DNA from: Providencia sp.
Lineage (GTDB): Bacteria > Pseudomonadota > Gammaproteobacteria > Enterobacterales > Enterobacteriaceae
Assembly: GCF_003533305.1 (NCBI RefSeq)
Contig: NZ_DOEH01000013.1
Coordinates: 94,696 to 158,695 of the forward strand
Reading direction: 5' to 3'
Length of the DNA stretch: 64,000 nucleotides
Shown: in pieces, positions 1 to 9,073 of the stretch
Position numbering within the stretch: the first letter of the stretch is position 1
How the letters are laid out: each line of letters starts with the position of its first letter
Made by a program: the position numbers and the translations under genes
The notes under the pieces: generated by a model
What the model was told of the DNA's origin: nothing
Database searches by the model: none
The model's input: only the letters and a program-made list of their open reading frames with translations

Positions 1-227
1 TTTTCATCAATACTCTAATAATATCAGCAAGTTAAAATAGAAAATATATTTATGCTCGATAAATACACATCCAACACTATTTCTTAAGACTAACACACTT
101 TAAAATCAAAAGCTAAATCCTTTCAGCTCTTTGTATACCTTAAAAAAGATGAATTTGAACTTATTTTGATCTGAAACACGGCTATCAGTTAGTAGCCCTA
201 AATAGTTCATGCCAAAATTAAGATTAG

Positions 228-267
228 CAAGCGCAGCCAACAACGCTGTAGTGCGAAATATGACGAG
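228..267. repeat. Truncated ERIC repeat (right end)
   Basis: The segment carries the right-hand ERIC pattern (AGCCAACAACGCTGTAG followed by GCGAAATATGA) seen in the complete copies at 2651-2763 and 10017-10127. The left half is not clear, although AAATAGTTCATGCC near 200 may be a remnant of the left end. The element stops a few bases short of the mazG stop codon, so it would be transcribed as the end of the mazG message. The rest of 1-227 is AT-rich and shows no gene. Confidence 0.5.
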
Positions 268-270
268 CCA

Positions 271-1065
271 CTATTCTTGACGCTTAATAGAAACCCACAA
301 AGCCTCCATCTCATCAAGTGTAGCACTTTCTGTTGATTTGCCACTTTCTGCTAAACGTTCTTCGATTTGTCTAAAACGGTTCTCAAATTTCTGACAAGCT
401 TTTTGCAGTGCCATTTCCGGTTTATGACCTAAATGACGAGAAAGATTAACTGTAGCAAACAATAAATCACCTAATTCTTCTTCAAGGCGTTGTTCATTGA
501 TAACCACTTGCGTCGCCTCTTCCATCACTTCTTCAAGTTCTTCATGTACTTTGCCAACAACTGGACCTAAAGTATCCCAATCAAAACCAACGGATGCGCA
601 ACGTTTTTGAATTTTATAAGCTTTCATTAACGCAGGTAATGCACTCGGAATATCATCAAGCACGGAAAATTGTTCTTTTTCTGCTCGTTCCTTCGCTTTA
701 CGCTTTTCCCAACCCGCGATAACTTCACTACTACTCAGCCGATTTTCAGCATCAAATATATGTGGATGGCGACGTTCTAGCTTGTCACTCACCGCTTGGC
801 AAATATCATCAAAATCAAACAAAGACTGCTCTTTAGCCATTTGAGCATAAAATACGACCTGAAATAACAAGTCTCCTAGCTCACCTTTTAAGTCACTAAA
901 ATCTTCGCGTTCAATTGCATCTAGCACTTCATAAGTTTCTTCTAACGTATAAGGTGCTATGGTTTTAAACGTTTGCACTTTATCCCACGGGCAGCCATCC
1001 TGCGGGTCACGCAACTTATTCATAATATTTAATAATCTTTCAATTTGTAGTTTTCCCTGACTCAT
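271..1065 (-). CDS. mazG: Nucleoside triphosphate pyrophosphohydrolase MazG
   Basis: MazG hydrolyses nucleoside triphosphates to monophosphates and pyrophosphate in the cytoplasm and in E. coli is linked to lowering ppGpp and to house-cleaning of abnormal nucleotides. The 264-residue product aligns end to end with the E. coli protein (263 aa). It has the two MazG repeats, each with the metal-binding EExxE...ExxD pattern: LEETYEVLDAIEREDFSDLK then GELGDLLFQVV in the N-terminal half, and VHEELEEVMEE then EEELGDLLFATVNL in the C-terminal half. The ATG at 1065 is preceded by AAAGG. In E. coli mazG follows relA-mazEF; here an Rpn gene sits between relA and mazG. An ERIC fragment abuts the stop codon. 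Confidence 0.95.
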   Translation of the reverse strand: MSQGKLQIERLLNIMNKLRDPQDGCPWDKVQTFKTIAPYTLEETYEVLDAIEREDFSDLKGELGDLLFQVVFYAQMAKEQSLFDFDDICQAVSDKLERRHPHIFDAENRLSSSEVIAGWEKRKAKERAEKEQFSVLDDIPSALPALMKAYKIQKRCASVGFDWDTLGPVVGKVHEELEEVMEEATQVVINEQRLEEELGDLLFATVNLSRHLGHKPEMALQKACQKFENRFRQIEERLAESGKSTESATLDEMEALWVSIKRQE

Positions 1066-1277
1066 TTTACTAACCTTTGTTTTGCTTAATTACATAAACC
1101 GCTATTTTTATATCAAATGAATAGCAAGTGGAATTTTATTTATTAAACCTTAAATTAACCATTTATTACAATAAGTTAATTATTCCAGTCATATGAAAAT
1201 TTAGGACTAACTTTTCTATATCCAGACTAAAATTTCGCTAATATTTTAGTCATTAAACAGATGGAAAGGTTTCAAGT

Positions 1278-2216
1278 ATGACAACGGATTACCATAACAC
1301 ACCCCATGACTCTGCATTTAAAGGCTTTATGTCTAAAGTGGGAAATGCGCGAGATTTTTTTGATATTCATTTACCTAAAAATATTAAACAATTATGTGAT
1401 TTTAATACATTACAACTTACCAATTCATCGTTTATTGACCATAAGCTACGTTCTCGTTTATCGGATGTTCTGTATTCTATCGAGACTCATTATGGCGACG
1501 GTTATATTTATGTTCTTGTAGAGCACCAATCTGTACCAGATAAACTAATGACATGGCGTCTCATGCATTATGCCTTTCTTGCTATGAGCCAACATTTGCA
1601 ACAAGGCCATAAAACATTGCCTTTTGTTGTTCCAATGTTGTTCTATAATGGAAAAATCACGCCTTATCCCTATTCACAAATGTGGACCCATTGTTTCCAA
1701 TTTCCAGAATTAGCTAATGAACTTTATTTTAACCCTTTACCTTTGATTGATATTACTGTTATTGATGATAATGAACTACTGAAACACCGTAAGATAGCCG
1801 TGATGGAGCTTGCCATGAAACATAAAGATTTGCGGGATGATGTTAATCAGATAATCGCTAATCTAGCCCAAGCAATAAATCAAGACTATAATGATGAAGA
1901 TGACATCGATAAAATATTCTATTACTGGTTTTATACAATTGATTCGCATAGCTTTACTCAAATTATAAAACAGCTAACAAATCAAATTCACAACCATCAA
2001 GGAACTATTATGAATATTGCACTACGTTTACAAGATCAGGGACGTAAAAAAGGACATAAGGAAGGACATAAGGAAGGGCATAAGGAAGGGCATAAAAAAG
2101 GACGTGAATCAACCCAATTAGAAATTGCCGCTAAATTGTTAAAATCCGGTATTTCTCTTGAATTAATTATGGAAAGCACGAACTTAAGCAAAGACCAAAT
2201 ACGCCAACTACAATAA
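1278..2216 (+). CDS. Rpn-family recombination-promoting nuclease (PD-(D/E)XK), full-length form
   Basis: The 312-residue product matches the Rpn (YhgA-like, formerly 'putative transposase') family. Its N-terminal half has the opening TPHDSAFKGFM, then FIDHKLRSRLSDVLYS and YIYVLVEHQSVPDKLMTWR, which carry the D...E-x-Q nuclease core, and VVPMLFYNG. E. coli Rpn proteins are DNA endonucleases that stimulate RecA-independent recombination and are toxic as the long form. The ATG is preceded by AAAGG at a suitable distance. The C-terminus contains four 4-residue GHKE-type repeats. An internal ATG at codon 245 has its own ribosome binding site (separate entry). The gene lies between mazG and relA, on the opposite strand to both, where E. 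coli has mazEF. A copy of its 3' end follows downstream. Which of RpnA-E it corresponds to is not clear. Confidence 0.88.
   Translation: MTTDYHNTPHDSAFKGFMSKVGNARDFFDIHLPKNIKQLCDFNTLQLTNSSFIDHKLRSRLSDVLYSIETHYGDGYIYVLVEHQSVPDKLMTWRLMHYAFLAMSQHLQQGHKTLPFVVPMLFYNGKITPYPYSQMWTHCFQFPELANELYFNPLPLIDITVIDDNELLKHRKIAVMELAMKHKDLRDDVNQIIANLAQAINQDYNDEDDIDKIFYYWFYTIDSHSFTQIIKQLTNQIHNHQGTIMNIALRLQDQGRKKGHKEGHKEGHKEGHKKGRESTQLEIAAKLLKSGISLELIMESTNLSKDQIRQLQ
2010..2216 (+). CDS. Intragenic small Rpn protein (RpnS-like), internal start in the Rpn gene
   Basis: An ATG at codon 245 of the Rpn gene is preceded by AAGGA with a 6-nt gap, a better ribosome binding site than most genes here have. It would give a 68-residue protein beginning MNIALRLQDQG and sharing the C-terminus of the long form. 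E. coli rpn genes are known to make such small proteins from an internal start (RpnAS begins MTIAERLRQEG), and the small form blocks the toxic long form. The similar opening and similar tail (LLKSGISLELIMESTNLS versus MLESGVPLADIMRFTGLS in RpnA) make this a direct counterpart. Expression is inferred, not shown. Confidence 0.7.
   Translation: MNIALRLQDQGRKKGHKEGHKEGHKEGHKKGRESTQLEIAAKLLKSGISLELIMESTNLSKDQIRQLQ
2052..2099 (+). repeat. Four 12-bp tandem repeats encoding GHKE units
   Basis: Four consecutive 12-bp units of the form GGACATAAGGAA (the last is GGGCATAAAAAA) encode GHKE/GHKK. The duplicated copy downstream has two units instead of four, so the array has changed length by 24 bp in frame, as expected from replication slippage. 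The tract makes a basic, probably unstructured linker at the start of the small Rpn protein. Confidence 0.9.
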
Positions 2217-2265
2217 AACCTTGTCTGCACAATAAATAGAAACAATCTAAAAATTCATTTTAGTG

Positions 2266-2345
2266 ACCCAGCAGTGCTCTATAGCTCGAAATATATCACT
2301 CACGAATATTCAAAATAGTTCGAGTTATGGCTAAACGGCAAAAAA
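2266..2345. repeat. ERIC remnants within the duplicated Rpn tail unit
   Basis: A right-end fragment (GCAGTGCTCTATAGCTCGAAATAT) is followed after a short spacer by a left-end fragment (CAAAATAGTTCGAGTTATGG and CTAAACGGCA). The left-end fragment stops abruptly and runs into the second copy of the Rpn 3' end. The same arrangement follows the second copy, but there the left end continues into a complete ERIC (2651-2763). The ERIC border is therefore one edge of the duplicated segment. Confidence 0.6.
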
Positions 2346-2372
2346 TAAAATTCATAACATCAAGGAACTATT

Positions 2373-2555
2373 ATGAATATTGCACTACGTTTACAAGATC
2401 AGGGACGTAAAAAAGGACATAAGGAAGGGCATAAAGAAGGACGTGAATCAACCCAATTAGAAATTGCCGCTAAATTGTTAAAATCCGGTATTTCTCTTGA
2501 ATTAATTATGGAAAGCACGAACTTAAGCAAAGACCAAATACGCCAACTACAATAA
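2373..2555 (+). CDS. Free-standing RpnS-like small protein (duplicated C-terminus of the Rpn gene)
   Basis: This 60-residue frame repeats codons 245 to the end of the upstream Rpn gene. The protein is identical to the intragenic small form except for the loss of eight residues (two GHKE repeats). The ribosome binding site AAGGA and the 6-nt spacing before ATG are also duplicated, from about 2358 onward, so it could be translated independently. No N-terminal nuclease sequence accompanies it. By analogy with E. coli Rpn proteins it could act as an antitoxin encoded apart from the toxin. The alternative is a recent, functionless tandem duplication. No promoter of its own is obvious in the roughly 150 bp upstream, so it may be read from the upstream gene. 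Confidence 0.65.
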   Translation: MNIALRLQDQGRKKGHKEGHKEGRESTQLEIAAKLLKSGISLELIMESTNLSKDQIRQLQ

Positions 2556-2650
2556 AACCTTGTCTGCACAATAAAATAGAAACAATCTAAAAATTCATTT
2601 TAGTGGCCCAGCAGTGCTCTATAGCTCGAAATATACCACACACAAATATT

Positions 2651-2763
2651 CAAAATAGTTTGAGTTGTGGCTAGGCGGCAAAATGAGGTTATCTCGGGAA
2701 GCATACAAAAGTATGTGACCCGAGTAACCGAGTGAAGCCAACAACGCCACAGCTCGAAATATG
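2651..2763. repeat. Complete ERIC element
   Basis: A full element with terminal inverted repeats (TTTGAGTTGTGGC on the left, GCCACAGCTCGAA on the right) and an internal palindrome around the ERIC core CATACAAAAGTATGTGACCCG. The element ends within 10 bp of the relA stop codon and would form a long hairpin in the relA 3' end. The core resembles the published ERIC consensus (AAGTAAGTGACTGGGGTGAG). Confidence 0.85.
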
Positions 2764-2770
2764 AAGAATA

Positions 2771-5002
2771 TTATTGGGAATGGCGTTTCGCTTCAATAAC
2801 ATCTGGCAACTGATTCAGCTTAGTAAGAACCCGCGCCAATACCTGTAAATTATGGATTTCAATCGTCATATCGATAGTTGCTAGCTGCTGTTTTACATCA
2901 CTGCGGCTGCTTACTCCCAATACATTCACTTTTTCATTAGCTAAAATAGTCGTGATATCACGCAATAACCCACTGCGGTCATTTGCGACGACCCTGACAA
3001 CTAGAGAATAGCCACTTGAATAGTTCTCCCCCCAGACAGCGTCTATAACACGTTCAGGAGCATGACTTTGTAAGTCAGCTAATTGTTCACAATTAATACT
3101 ATGAATAGAAATTCCACGCCCTTTCGTGATAAATCCTGCGATTTCATCACCGGGTATTGGTTGGCAGCAGCGAGCGATATGGTGCATCAAGTTACCGACA
3201 CCCTCGACGACGACACGGCCGCTATCATGAGAAGGTGCACGTGGTACCGTTGATTTGCTTTCCAAGGTTTTCATTGCTGCACGGTCAGCTTCTTCAGCAG
3301 TCGTTTTATTAAACTTACCTTGTAAGAAATTCACCAGTTGATTAATACGAATATCACCGCCGCCAATACCTGCTAACACTTCATCCAATGAATGAACGTT
3401 ATAACGAGCTATCAGCAATTTCTCTGCATCTTTAATGCTAATTTCAAGCTGTGCTAATTCCCCATCTAAAATCTGGCGTCCTGCGAGGATGTTTTTATCT
3501 TTGTCTTGCTTACGGAACCAATTTTGAATTTTTGCTCGCCCACGACTGGTCGTGACATATCCAAGATTAGGATTAAGCCAATCACGACTAGGATTAGGAT
3601 GTTTTTGGGTAATAATTTCTATCTGGTCACCCATCTGCAATTGATAGCTAAATGGAACAATACGCCCACCTATTTTTGCACCAATACAACGGTGTCCAAC
3701 ATCACTATGAATATGGTATGCAAAATCAAGTGGCGTTGAACCTGTTGGCAAATCAACCACATCACCTTTTGGCGTAAAGACATACACTCTATCATCAAAT
3801 ACTTGGCTGCGAACTTCATCCAACATTTCGCCAGAATCTGACATTTCTTCCTGCCACGCAATTAACTTACGCAACCATGCAATACGGTGTTCATAGCCAC
3901 TATCTTTTCCAAGACCGGTTGCACCTTCTTTATATTTCCAGTGCGCCGCAACGCCCAGCTCAGCATCTTCATGCATCTGCCTAGTGCGTATTTGTATTTC
4001 AAGGGTTTTACCATTAGGGCCAAGAACCACGGTATGAATAGATTGATAACCATTTGGCTTTGGATTTGCGACATAATCATCAAATTCATCAGGAAGATGA
4101 CGAAAATGAGTATGCACAATCCCTAAAGCGGCGTAGCAATCCTGTAGACGCTCAACCACAATACGCACGGCTCTAACATCGAATAATTCATCAAATGCCA
4201 ATGCCTTTTTCTTCATTTTTCGCCAAATACTGTAAATATGCTTAGGACGGCCATAAATATCAGCCTGAATCTGCTCTTTAAGCATATATTTACGTAATGT
4301 ACTGACAAAATTATCGATGTAATCTTCGCGGTCTATACGGCGTTCATGCAACAATTTAGCTATTTTTTTGTATTCATCAGGATGTAGATAACGGAAACAG
4401 AAATCTTCTAACTCCCATTTTAATTGGCCAATACCCAAACGATTTGCTAATGGTGCATAAATATTAGAACACTCTTTCGCTGCCAGTACGCGCTCTTCTT
4501 CGCTAGCATCTTTAACTTCACGTAAATGGGCAATTCGCTCAGCTAATTTGATAACAACGCAACGAAAATCTTCCACCATCGACAACAACATACGACGGAT
4601 GTTATCAACTTGAACGGAGCTAGTTTCACTCGATTGAGTCGCTTTAAGTTGGCGAATGGCGTCCATCTCCAGTACGCCTTTCACTAACTCATAAATGGAT
4701 GACCCAAACTCATCAATAACGGCTTGATCATCTAGTTTTTTTTCATCAACTAAAGGAAATAGTAAGGCCGCTTGCAGACTTCCGATATCCATACTCAATG
4801 TGGATAAAATTTCGGTCATCTCGATGCCGCGCCATAGCAATAGAGGGCCTATTTCTTGTCCTGATAATTTATCATGACAATACTGCCAGGTATGGATGAG
4901 CTTTTCTTCTGATTGTTTATTATTTAATCCCAGACCGCTAACCCACTTTTCTGGGGCGAACTCACCTGCTGGGGTAAGATGTGCACTTCTTACTGCAACC
5001 AT
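2771..5002 (-). CDS. relA: GTP pyrophosphokinase RelA
   Basis: RelA makes (p)ppGpp from ATP and GTP/GDP on ribosomes stalled with uncharged tRNA and so starts the stringent response. The 743-residue protein aligns throughout with E. coli RelA (744 aa). It has a degenerate N-terminal hydrolase-like region, the synthetase domain at about 200-350 (GRPKHIYSIWRKM, FDDYVANPKPNGYQSIH, EIQIRTRQMHEDAELG), a TGS domain near 405-470 (VYVFTPKGDVVDLPTGSTPL), a zinc-finger-like segment with CCQPIPGDEI, and a C-terminal ACT domain (NDRSGLLRDITTILANEKVN). It lies 16 bp downstream of rlmD on the same strand, as in E. coli, and is probably co-transcribed with it. An ERIC element follows the stop codon. Confidence 0.98.
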   Translation of the reverse strand: MVAVRSAHLTPAGEFAPEKWVSGLGLNNKQSEEKLIHTWQYCHDKLSGQEIGPLLLWRGIEMTEILSTLSMDIGSLQAALLFPLVDEKKLDDQAVIDEFGSSIYELVKGVLEMDAIRQLKATQSSETSSVQVDNIRRMLLSMVEDFRCVVIKLAERIAHLREVKDASEEERVLAAKECSNIYAPLANRLGIGQLKWELEDFCFRYLHPDEYKKIAKLLHERRIDREDYIDNFVSTLRKYMLKEQIQADIYGRPKHIYSIWRKMKKKALAFDELFDVRAVRIVVERLQDCYAALGIVHTHFRHLPDEFDDYVANPKPNGYQSIHTVVLGPNGKTLEIQIRTRQMHEDAELGVAAHWKYKEGATGLGKDSGYEHRIAWLRKLIAWQEEMSDSGEMLDEVRSQVFDDRVYVFTPKGDVVDLPTGSTPLDFAYHIHSDVGHRCIGAKIGGRIVPFSYQLQMGDQIEIITQKHPNPSRDWLNPNLGYVTTSRGRAKIQNWFRKQDKDKNILAGRQILDGELAQLEISIKDAEKLLIARYNVHSLDEVLAGIGGGDIRINQLVNFLQGKFNKTTAEEADRAAMKTLESKSTVPRAPSHDSGRVVVEGVGNLMHHIARCCQPIPGDEIAGFITKGRGISIHSINCEQLADLQSHAPERVIDAVWGENYSSGYSLVVRVVANDRSGLLRDITTILANEKVNVLGVSSRSDVKQQLATIDMTIEIHNLQVLARVLTKLNQLPDVIEAKRHSQ

Positions 5003-5018
5003 ATTTTTTCCCTACCTG

Positions 5019-6350
5019 TTAACCCTCTGGGCTAAGAATAAATAGCGCCATTGACTCCAGATGGCTGGTGTGCGGAAACATGTCCAACATCCGCAAATGT
5101 AGCAACCGATACCCTGCCTCAAGCAATTGCTTGCTGTCTCTGGCTAATGTTGTTGGGTTACAAGAAACATAGACAATTTTTTCTGGCATCAGTTTAATTA
5201 AATGTTCCATTACGCCAGCAGCGCCTGCTCTGGCGGGATCAAGCAATACTTTATTAAACCCTTCGACAGCCCAAGGTTGCGTATGAATTTGTGCTTCCAA
5301 GTTTTCATTATAGAACGCTGTATTATAAATAGAATTGCGCTTAGCGTTATTTGTTGCTTGTTCGACTAAATTTTCAACACCTTCAACGCCAACGACAAAT
5401 TTAGCCAAGCGAGCCATCGGCAACGTAAAGTTACCCATTCCACAAAAAAGGTCTAATATTCTATCGTCACATTTTATATCTAACCACTCTATCGCTTGCT
5501 TCACCATATGCTGATTTATTTCAGCATTGACTTGGATAAAGTTAAGGGGATTAAACTGTAATACCTCGCCTGCGACTTGATATTCAGGTATCAACGTTGA
5601 TGGTGTCAGCGACTGTAGTTTATCTTCATCACCCGCGAGCCAAATTGACACGTTATTCTGTTGTTCAAAATCCGCTAATAATTTTCTATCTGATATCTTA
5701 AAGGGAGCCAAATGTCTGATAAGTACTATTTTACTATTATCAGCATTAATGAGCTCTACATGCCCTAATTTAGGTGCAATGCTAAGTTGATTTAGACATT
5801 CAGATAAAGGTTGAATGAGCGCATCAAGCGCAGGATGTAAAACTGGGCAAGTTTTTATATCAACTAAGGTATTCGATTGTGTTTGACGGAATCCCATCAC
5901 CAAATGTTTATTTTTTAGTTGATATTGTAATCCAAGACGAGCTCTGCGGCGGTAACCATATGCTTCACCACTGATAACAGGGATTGCTTCTAGGTTACTT
6001 CCTGTTTCTCTTGCCATTAAATGCTGTAGCGCTTTGGCTTTGCTTTCTCGCTGTAATGAGATATCTACATGTTGCTGCTGACAACCACCACACTGGTTAA
6101 AATAACGGCAGTGAGGTTTAACTCTTTGCAAACTATGATTAAAACGTTTGATAACTTTTGCTTTAGCAAAATGACGTTTATCCTCGGTCAGTTCTACTTG
6201 AGCTTCTTCTCCAGGCAATAGTCCTGTTACAAAGATAGCTTTGCCTTCAACGCGGGCAACACCTTGCCCCGCGGCATCAAGACTATCAGCAATTACCGTT
6301 AATTGACGGCGCTGGGTGGTACGGCGATTCGGCGAGTAAAATTGGGCCAT
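5019..6350 (-). CDS. rlmD: 23S rRNA (uracil-1939-C5)-methyltransferase RlmD
   Basis: RlmD (RumA) methylates U1939 of 23S rRNA using S-adenosylmethionine. The protein has an N-terminal TRAM domain (ADSLDAAGQGVARVEGKAIF), the four-cysteine iron-sulphur motif (CRYFNQCGGCQQQH with a later Cys at KTCPVL), the SAM-binding motif ILDLFCGMGNFTLP, DPARAG, and the catalytic CNPTTLARD motif. I place the start at the ATG at 6350 (MAQFYSPNRR, as in E. coli MAQFYSAKRR), giving 443 residues. A GTG three codons upstream at 6359 is possible, but neither start has a strong ribosome binding site. In E. coli rlmD is preceded by barA on the other strand; here dgt comes next, which marks a rearrangement junction. 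Confidence 0.96.
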   Translation of the reverse strand: MAQFYSPNRRTTQRRQLTVIADSLDAAGQGVARVEGKAIFVTGLLPGEEAQVELTEDKRHFAKAKVIKRFNHSLQRVKPHCRYFNQCGGCQQQHVDISLQRESKAKALQHLMARETGSNLEAIPVISGEAYGYRRRARLGLQYQLKNKHLVMGFRQTQSNTLVDIKTCPVLHPALDALIQPLSECLNQLSIAPKLGHVELINADNSKIVLIRHLAPFKISDRKLLADFEQQNNVSIWLAGDEDKLQSLTPSTLIPEYQVAGEVLQFNPLNFIQVNAEINQHMVKQAIEWLDIKCDDRILDLFCGMGNFTLPMARLAKFVVGVEGVENLVEQATNNAKRNSIYNTAFYNENLEAQIHTQPWAVEGFNKVLLDPARAGAAGVMEHLIKLMPEKIVYVSCNPTTLARDSKQLLEAGYRLLHLRMLDMFPHTSHLESMALFILSPEG

Positions 6351-6537
6351 AATAGTCACTACGAGGTAATAAGTTGCAAAAAATAATATTATATTTTCTC
6401 AATTCTAAATTACAGCTAATTTATGCTGTCGCATTCGAATTAAGAATACAGCTGATCATAATAGCAGCTTTTTAAGCAAAATTATTTACCACTGATAAGT
6501 TTTTCTCGCTTAATGCTCTTTCAAAAATCAATTATGT

Positions 6538-8061
6538 CTAATTACTCACCATAAATTTACGATATTCTTCATAGGCATAGTGATCTGTCATGCCGCTAAT
6601 ATAATCTTGAATTAATCTTGCTCGATAATAAAATTCTAGGATGGATTTATCTGATTCATTCGTTGCCGACACTTTTTCTAAAGCTTCAGCATAGGATAAA
6701 CGATGTTTGTTTGACAATTTATGAAATAAACGTGTTTCAATAAAAAAATGTTTATGGAAATTATGTTCTACCAGCGAAGAAAATTCCGCTCTATCCATCA
6801 TTAATAACGGGCTATAAACATCTAATAAGCCACTAATAATGCGATAACCTTGTAACTCCAGCTCTTCAACTTCATGATGGTTAAATACGTGTTTAAAAGC
6901 GACCGTTTTCAATACTTTTAATAACCGATGCTCAGGGCTTTTATCTTCCAATAATGCGCTATTAAAACGCCCATGATAAATTTCAGGGAGGTTTTGAATA
7001 AAACGCTGCGCACTGTAATAAGCTAATTTTCCTGTAATATTGACACGTAGATACATAAAAAATTGATCTTGCTGAATGCGCCTAGTATGGTTTTCACTAA
7101 TATTATTATAAGCCCGCATGATGGTTTGCTCGAACAAATCACCTTGTTTGACCTCCCCCCACTCGGCTTTCAAATGATCAATTAACTGCTCTACAGTAAA
7201 AATACCTTTCTCAGCAGCATCATCCAAATCAGCGATACAATAAGAAATATCGTCAGCCGCTTCCATAATATAGGTCAAAGGAAAACGGCAATATCTCTCC
7301 ATATCTAATTTTTTAGTCAGTTCACTCACAAAATCAGCTTCAGACCAGTAATAACCTGGCTTTTTCATCAAATAATCAAATTCGGCAGGGATAGGCTCAA
7401 GATCGTAGGCGCCTCGGGTATATTTCAAAATAGAACCAACCTGAGCATAGGTTAAATTCAATTTCAATAGTCGATGAGCCATTCTCAGCCCTTGTGCATT
7501 TCCCTCAAATGAACAGAGATCTTGCTTTAATTGCCTACGAAACAAATCTTGTTTTTTGTTTCCGGTTAATTGAAGCGCTTTGATTCGACAAGGGTCTGGT
7601 GTTTCTTCGGTAAAAATATAACTTGGTGCAAGTAAGGCGCTAAACCAACGTTGAATTGCCGCTTCGCCAAAATGTCCAAAAGGGGGATTACCAATATCAT
7701 GCATCAGACATGACATTTCTACGAGGCTTTCAAAGGCATCACAACGTTCAGTTAATCCATACTCTTCGAGTAATTTTTTCTTTTTTAAATCACTCAGTAC
7801 AGTTTTACTAATGTACCGCCCTACTTGCTGAACCTCCAATGAATGGGTCAGTCGACTGCGCACAGCGGCATTTTGTTCTAGAGGAAAAACTTGGGTTTTT
7901 TGTTGTAAACGACGAATAGCAGCAGAATTAATAATTCGTCCGCGATCACTTTCAAATAAACGATTTACAGCGTCTTCATCATCAGCAGAAACTTTTTGAC
8001 TGATAGCACTTTTATAGTTGCGCTGAAAACTCAGTTTTTTTAAAAAGTTAATATCGTCCAC
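6538..8061 (-). CDS. dgt: Deoxyguanosinetriphosphate triphosphohydrolase
   Basis: Dgt cleaves dGTP to deoxyguanosine and triphosphate. The 507-residue product is close in length to E. coli Dgt (505 aa). It keeps the HD metal-binding motif in order: [14 protein letters not shown], then [16 protein letters not shown], later [10 protein letters not shown] and [18 protein letters not shown]. The start is a GTG at 8061 with AAGGGG five bases upstream; the ATG two bases further up is out of frame. Transcribed divergently from mtnN across about 240 bp. In E. coli dgt and mtnN are likewise adjacent and divergent. Confidence 0.96.
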   Translation of the reverse strand: MDDINFLKKLSFQRNYKSAISQKVSADDEDAVNRLFESDRGRIINSAAIRRLQQKTQVFPLEQNAAVRSRLTHSLEVQQVGRYISKTVLSDLKKKKLLEEYGLTERCDAFESLVEMSCLMHDIGNPPFGHFGEAAIQRWFSALLAPSYIFTEETPDPCRIKALQLTGNKKQDLFRRQLKQDLCSFEGNAQGLRMAHRLLKLNLTYAQVGSILKYTRGAYDLEPIPAEFDYLMKKPGYYWSEADFVSELTKKLDMERYCRFPLTYIMEAADDISYCIADLDDAAEKGIFTVEQLIDHLKAEWGEVKQGDLFEQTIMRAYNNISENHTRRIQQDQFFMYLRVNITGKLAYYSAQRFIQNLPEIYHGRFNSALLEDKSPEHRLLKVLKTVAFKHVFNHHEVEELELQGYRIISGLLDVYSPLLMMDRAEFSSLVEHNFHKHFFIETRLFHKLSNKHRLSYAEALEKVSATNESDKSILEFYYRARLIQDYISGMTDHYAYEEYRKFMVSN

Positions 8062-8305
8062 ATCTGCCCCTTATCTTTTTATTTATTAGTCTTCAAGCAT
8101 TGGAAAAACAGCCCAAAATTTACGTTTCAATGTTACACTTTGTGTATCTTTTTAATATATATTCGCAAGCTCAATTCGTAGTAAAAATCTACAATACAAA
8201 GCATCGCGGATATTTTATCTCGTTCGTGTTATAGCACGATGGCGAACATTTACCCTAAATAATTTAAATTGCTGCCAAGCAAGGTAGATAGGGAAAGGAG
8301 AAATA

Positions 8306-8998
8306 ATGAAAATCGGTATAATCGGTGCAATGGAGCAAGAAATAGCTATTCTTCGCTCTCAAATTGAAGATTGTCAAACACTCAGCCGTGCAGGTTGTGA
8401 AATTTATACGGGTAAAATTAATGGTGCAGATATTGCTTTACTAAAATCAGGTATTGGTAAAGTTGCAGCCGCGATTGGAACGACACTATTAATAGAACAT
8501 TTTCAACCCGATGTAATTATTAATACGGGCTCTGCCGGCGGATTAGACTCACGTTTAAATGTAGGAGATATCGTTGTCTCGACTGAAGTACGCTACCACG
8601 ATGCTGATGTCACCGCTTTTGGTTATGAACCTGGCCAAATGGCACAATGTCCTCCTGCCTTTGTTGCTGACCAAAAACTCATTGAAGTTGCTGAAAAATG
8701 TATTTCACAACTGTCGATGAATGCAGTTCGTGGTTTAGTCTGTAGTGGTGATGCTTTCATCAATGGCGCAGAACCTTTAGCTCGCATCAAAGCCACTTTC
8801 CCACAAGTTGCAGCCGTTGAAATGGAAGCGACTGCTATCGGGCAAGTTTGCTATCAGTTTGCCGTACCTTTTGTCGTCGTTCGCGCAATTTCTGATGTTG
8901 CAGATAAAGAATCCCATACAAGTTTCGATGAATTTCTTCCTGTTGCTGCACGTCAGTCATCATTAATGATTAATGCCATACTGGCTGAACTCGCTTAA
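8306..8998 (+). CDS. mtnN: 5'-methylthioadenosine/S-adenosylhomocysteine nucleosidase
   Basis: MtnN (Pfs) removes adenine from methylthioadenosine, S-adenosylhomocysteine and 5'-deoxyadenosine. It thereby supports methionine salvage and supplies the precursor for autoinducer-2. The 230-residue product (E. coli 232) carries Glu12 in [10 protein letters not shown], the TGSAGGLD nucleoside-binding loop, the catalytic glutamate in [13 protein letters not shown], and the catalytic aspartate in [11 protein letters not shown]. The ATG follows AAAGGAGAAATA, a strong ribosome binding site. btuF follows after 75 bp, as in E. coli, separated here by a hairpin. Confidence 0.97.
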   Translation: MKIGIIGAMEQEIAILRSQIEDCQTLSRAGCEIYTGKINGADIALLKSGIGKVAAAIGTTLLIEHFQPDVIINTGSAGGLDSRLNVGDIVVSTEVRYHDADVTAFGYEPGQMAQCPPAFVADQKLIEVAEKCISQLSMNAVRGLVCSGDAFINGAEPLARIKATFPQVAAVEMEATAIGQVCYQFAVPFVVVRAISDVADKESHTSFDEFLPVAARQSSLMINAILAELA

Positions 8999-9015
8999 TA
9001 TATTCAATATTAGCT

Positions 9016-9050
9016 TAATAGACTTAGCTATCTATTCACTAAGTCTATTA
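9016..9050 (+). terminator. Hairpin between mtnN and btuF
   Basis: A perfect 12-bp stem (TAATAGACTTAG and CTAAGTCTATTA) with an 11-nt loop follows the mtnN stop. There is no uridine tract, so it may be a weak terminator or an RNA-stabilising hairpin rather than a full stop for transcription. Confidence 0.5.
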
Positions 9051-9073
9051 ATTCAATATCATAATTAAACAAG

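Noticed and set aside
1278..2216. Rpn gene as an active transposase or insertion sequence
   Set aside because: The family was once named a putative transposase, but there are no IS-type terminal repeats or target duplications; the nearby repeats are ERIC elements. The nuclease role fits better.
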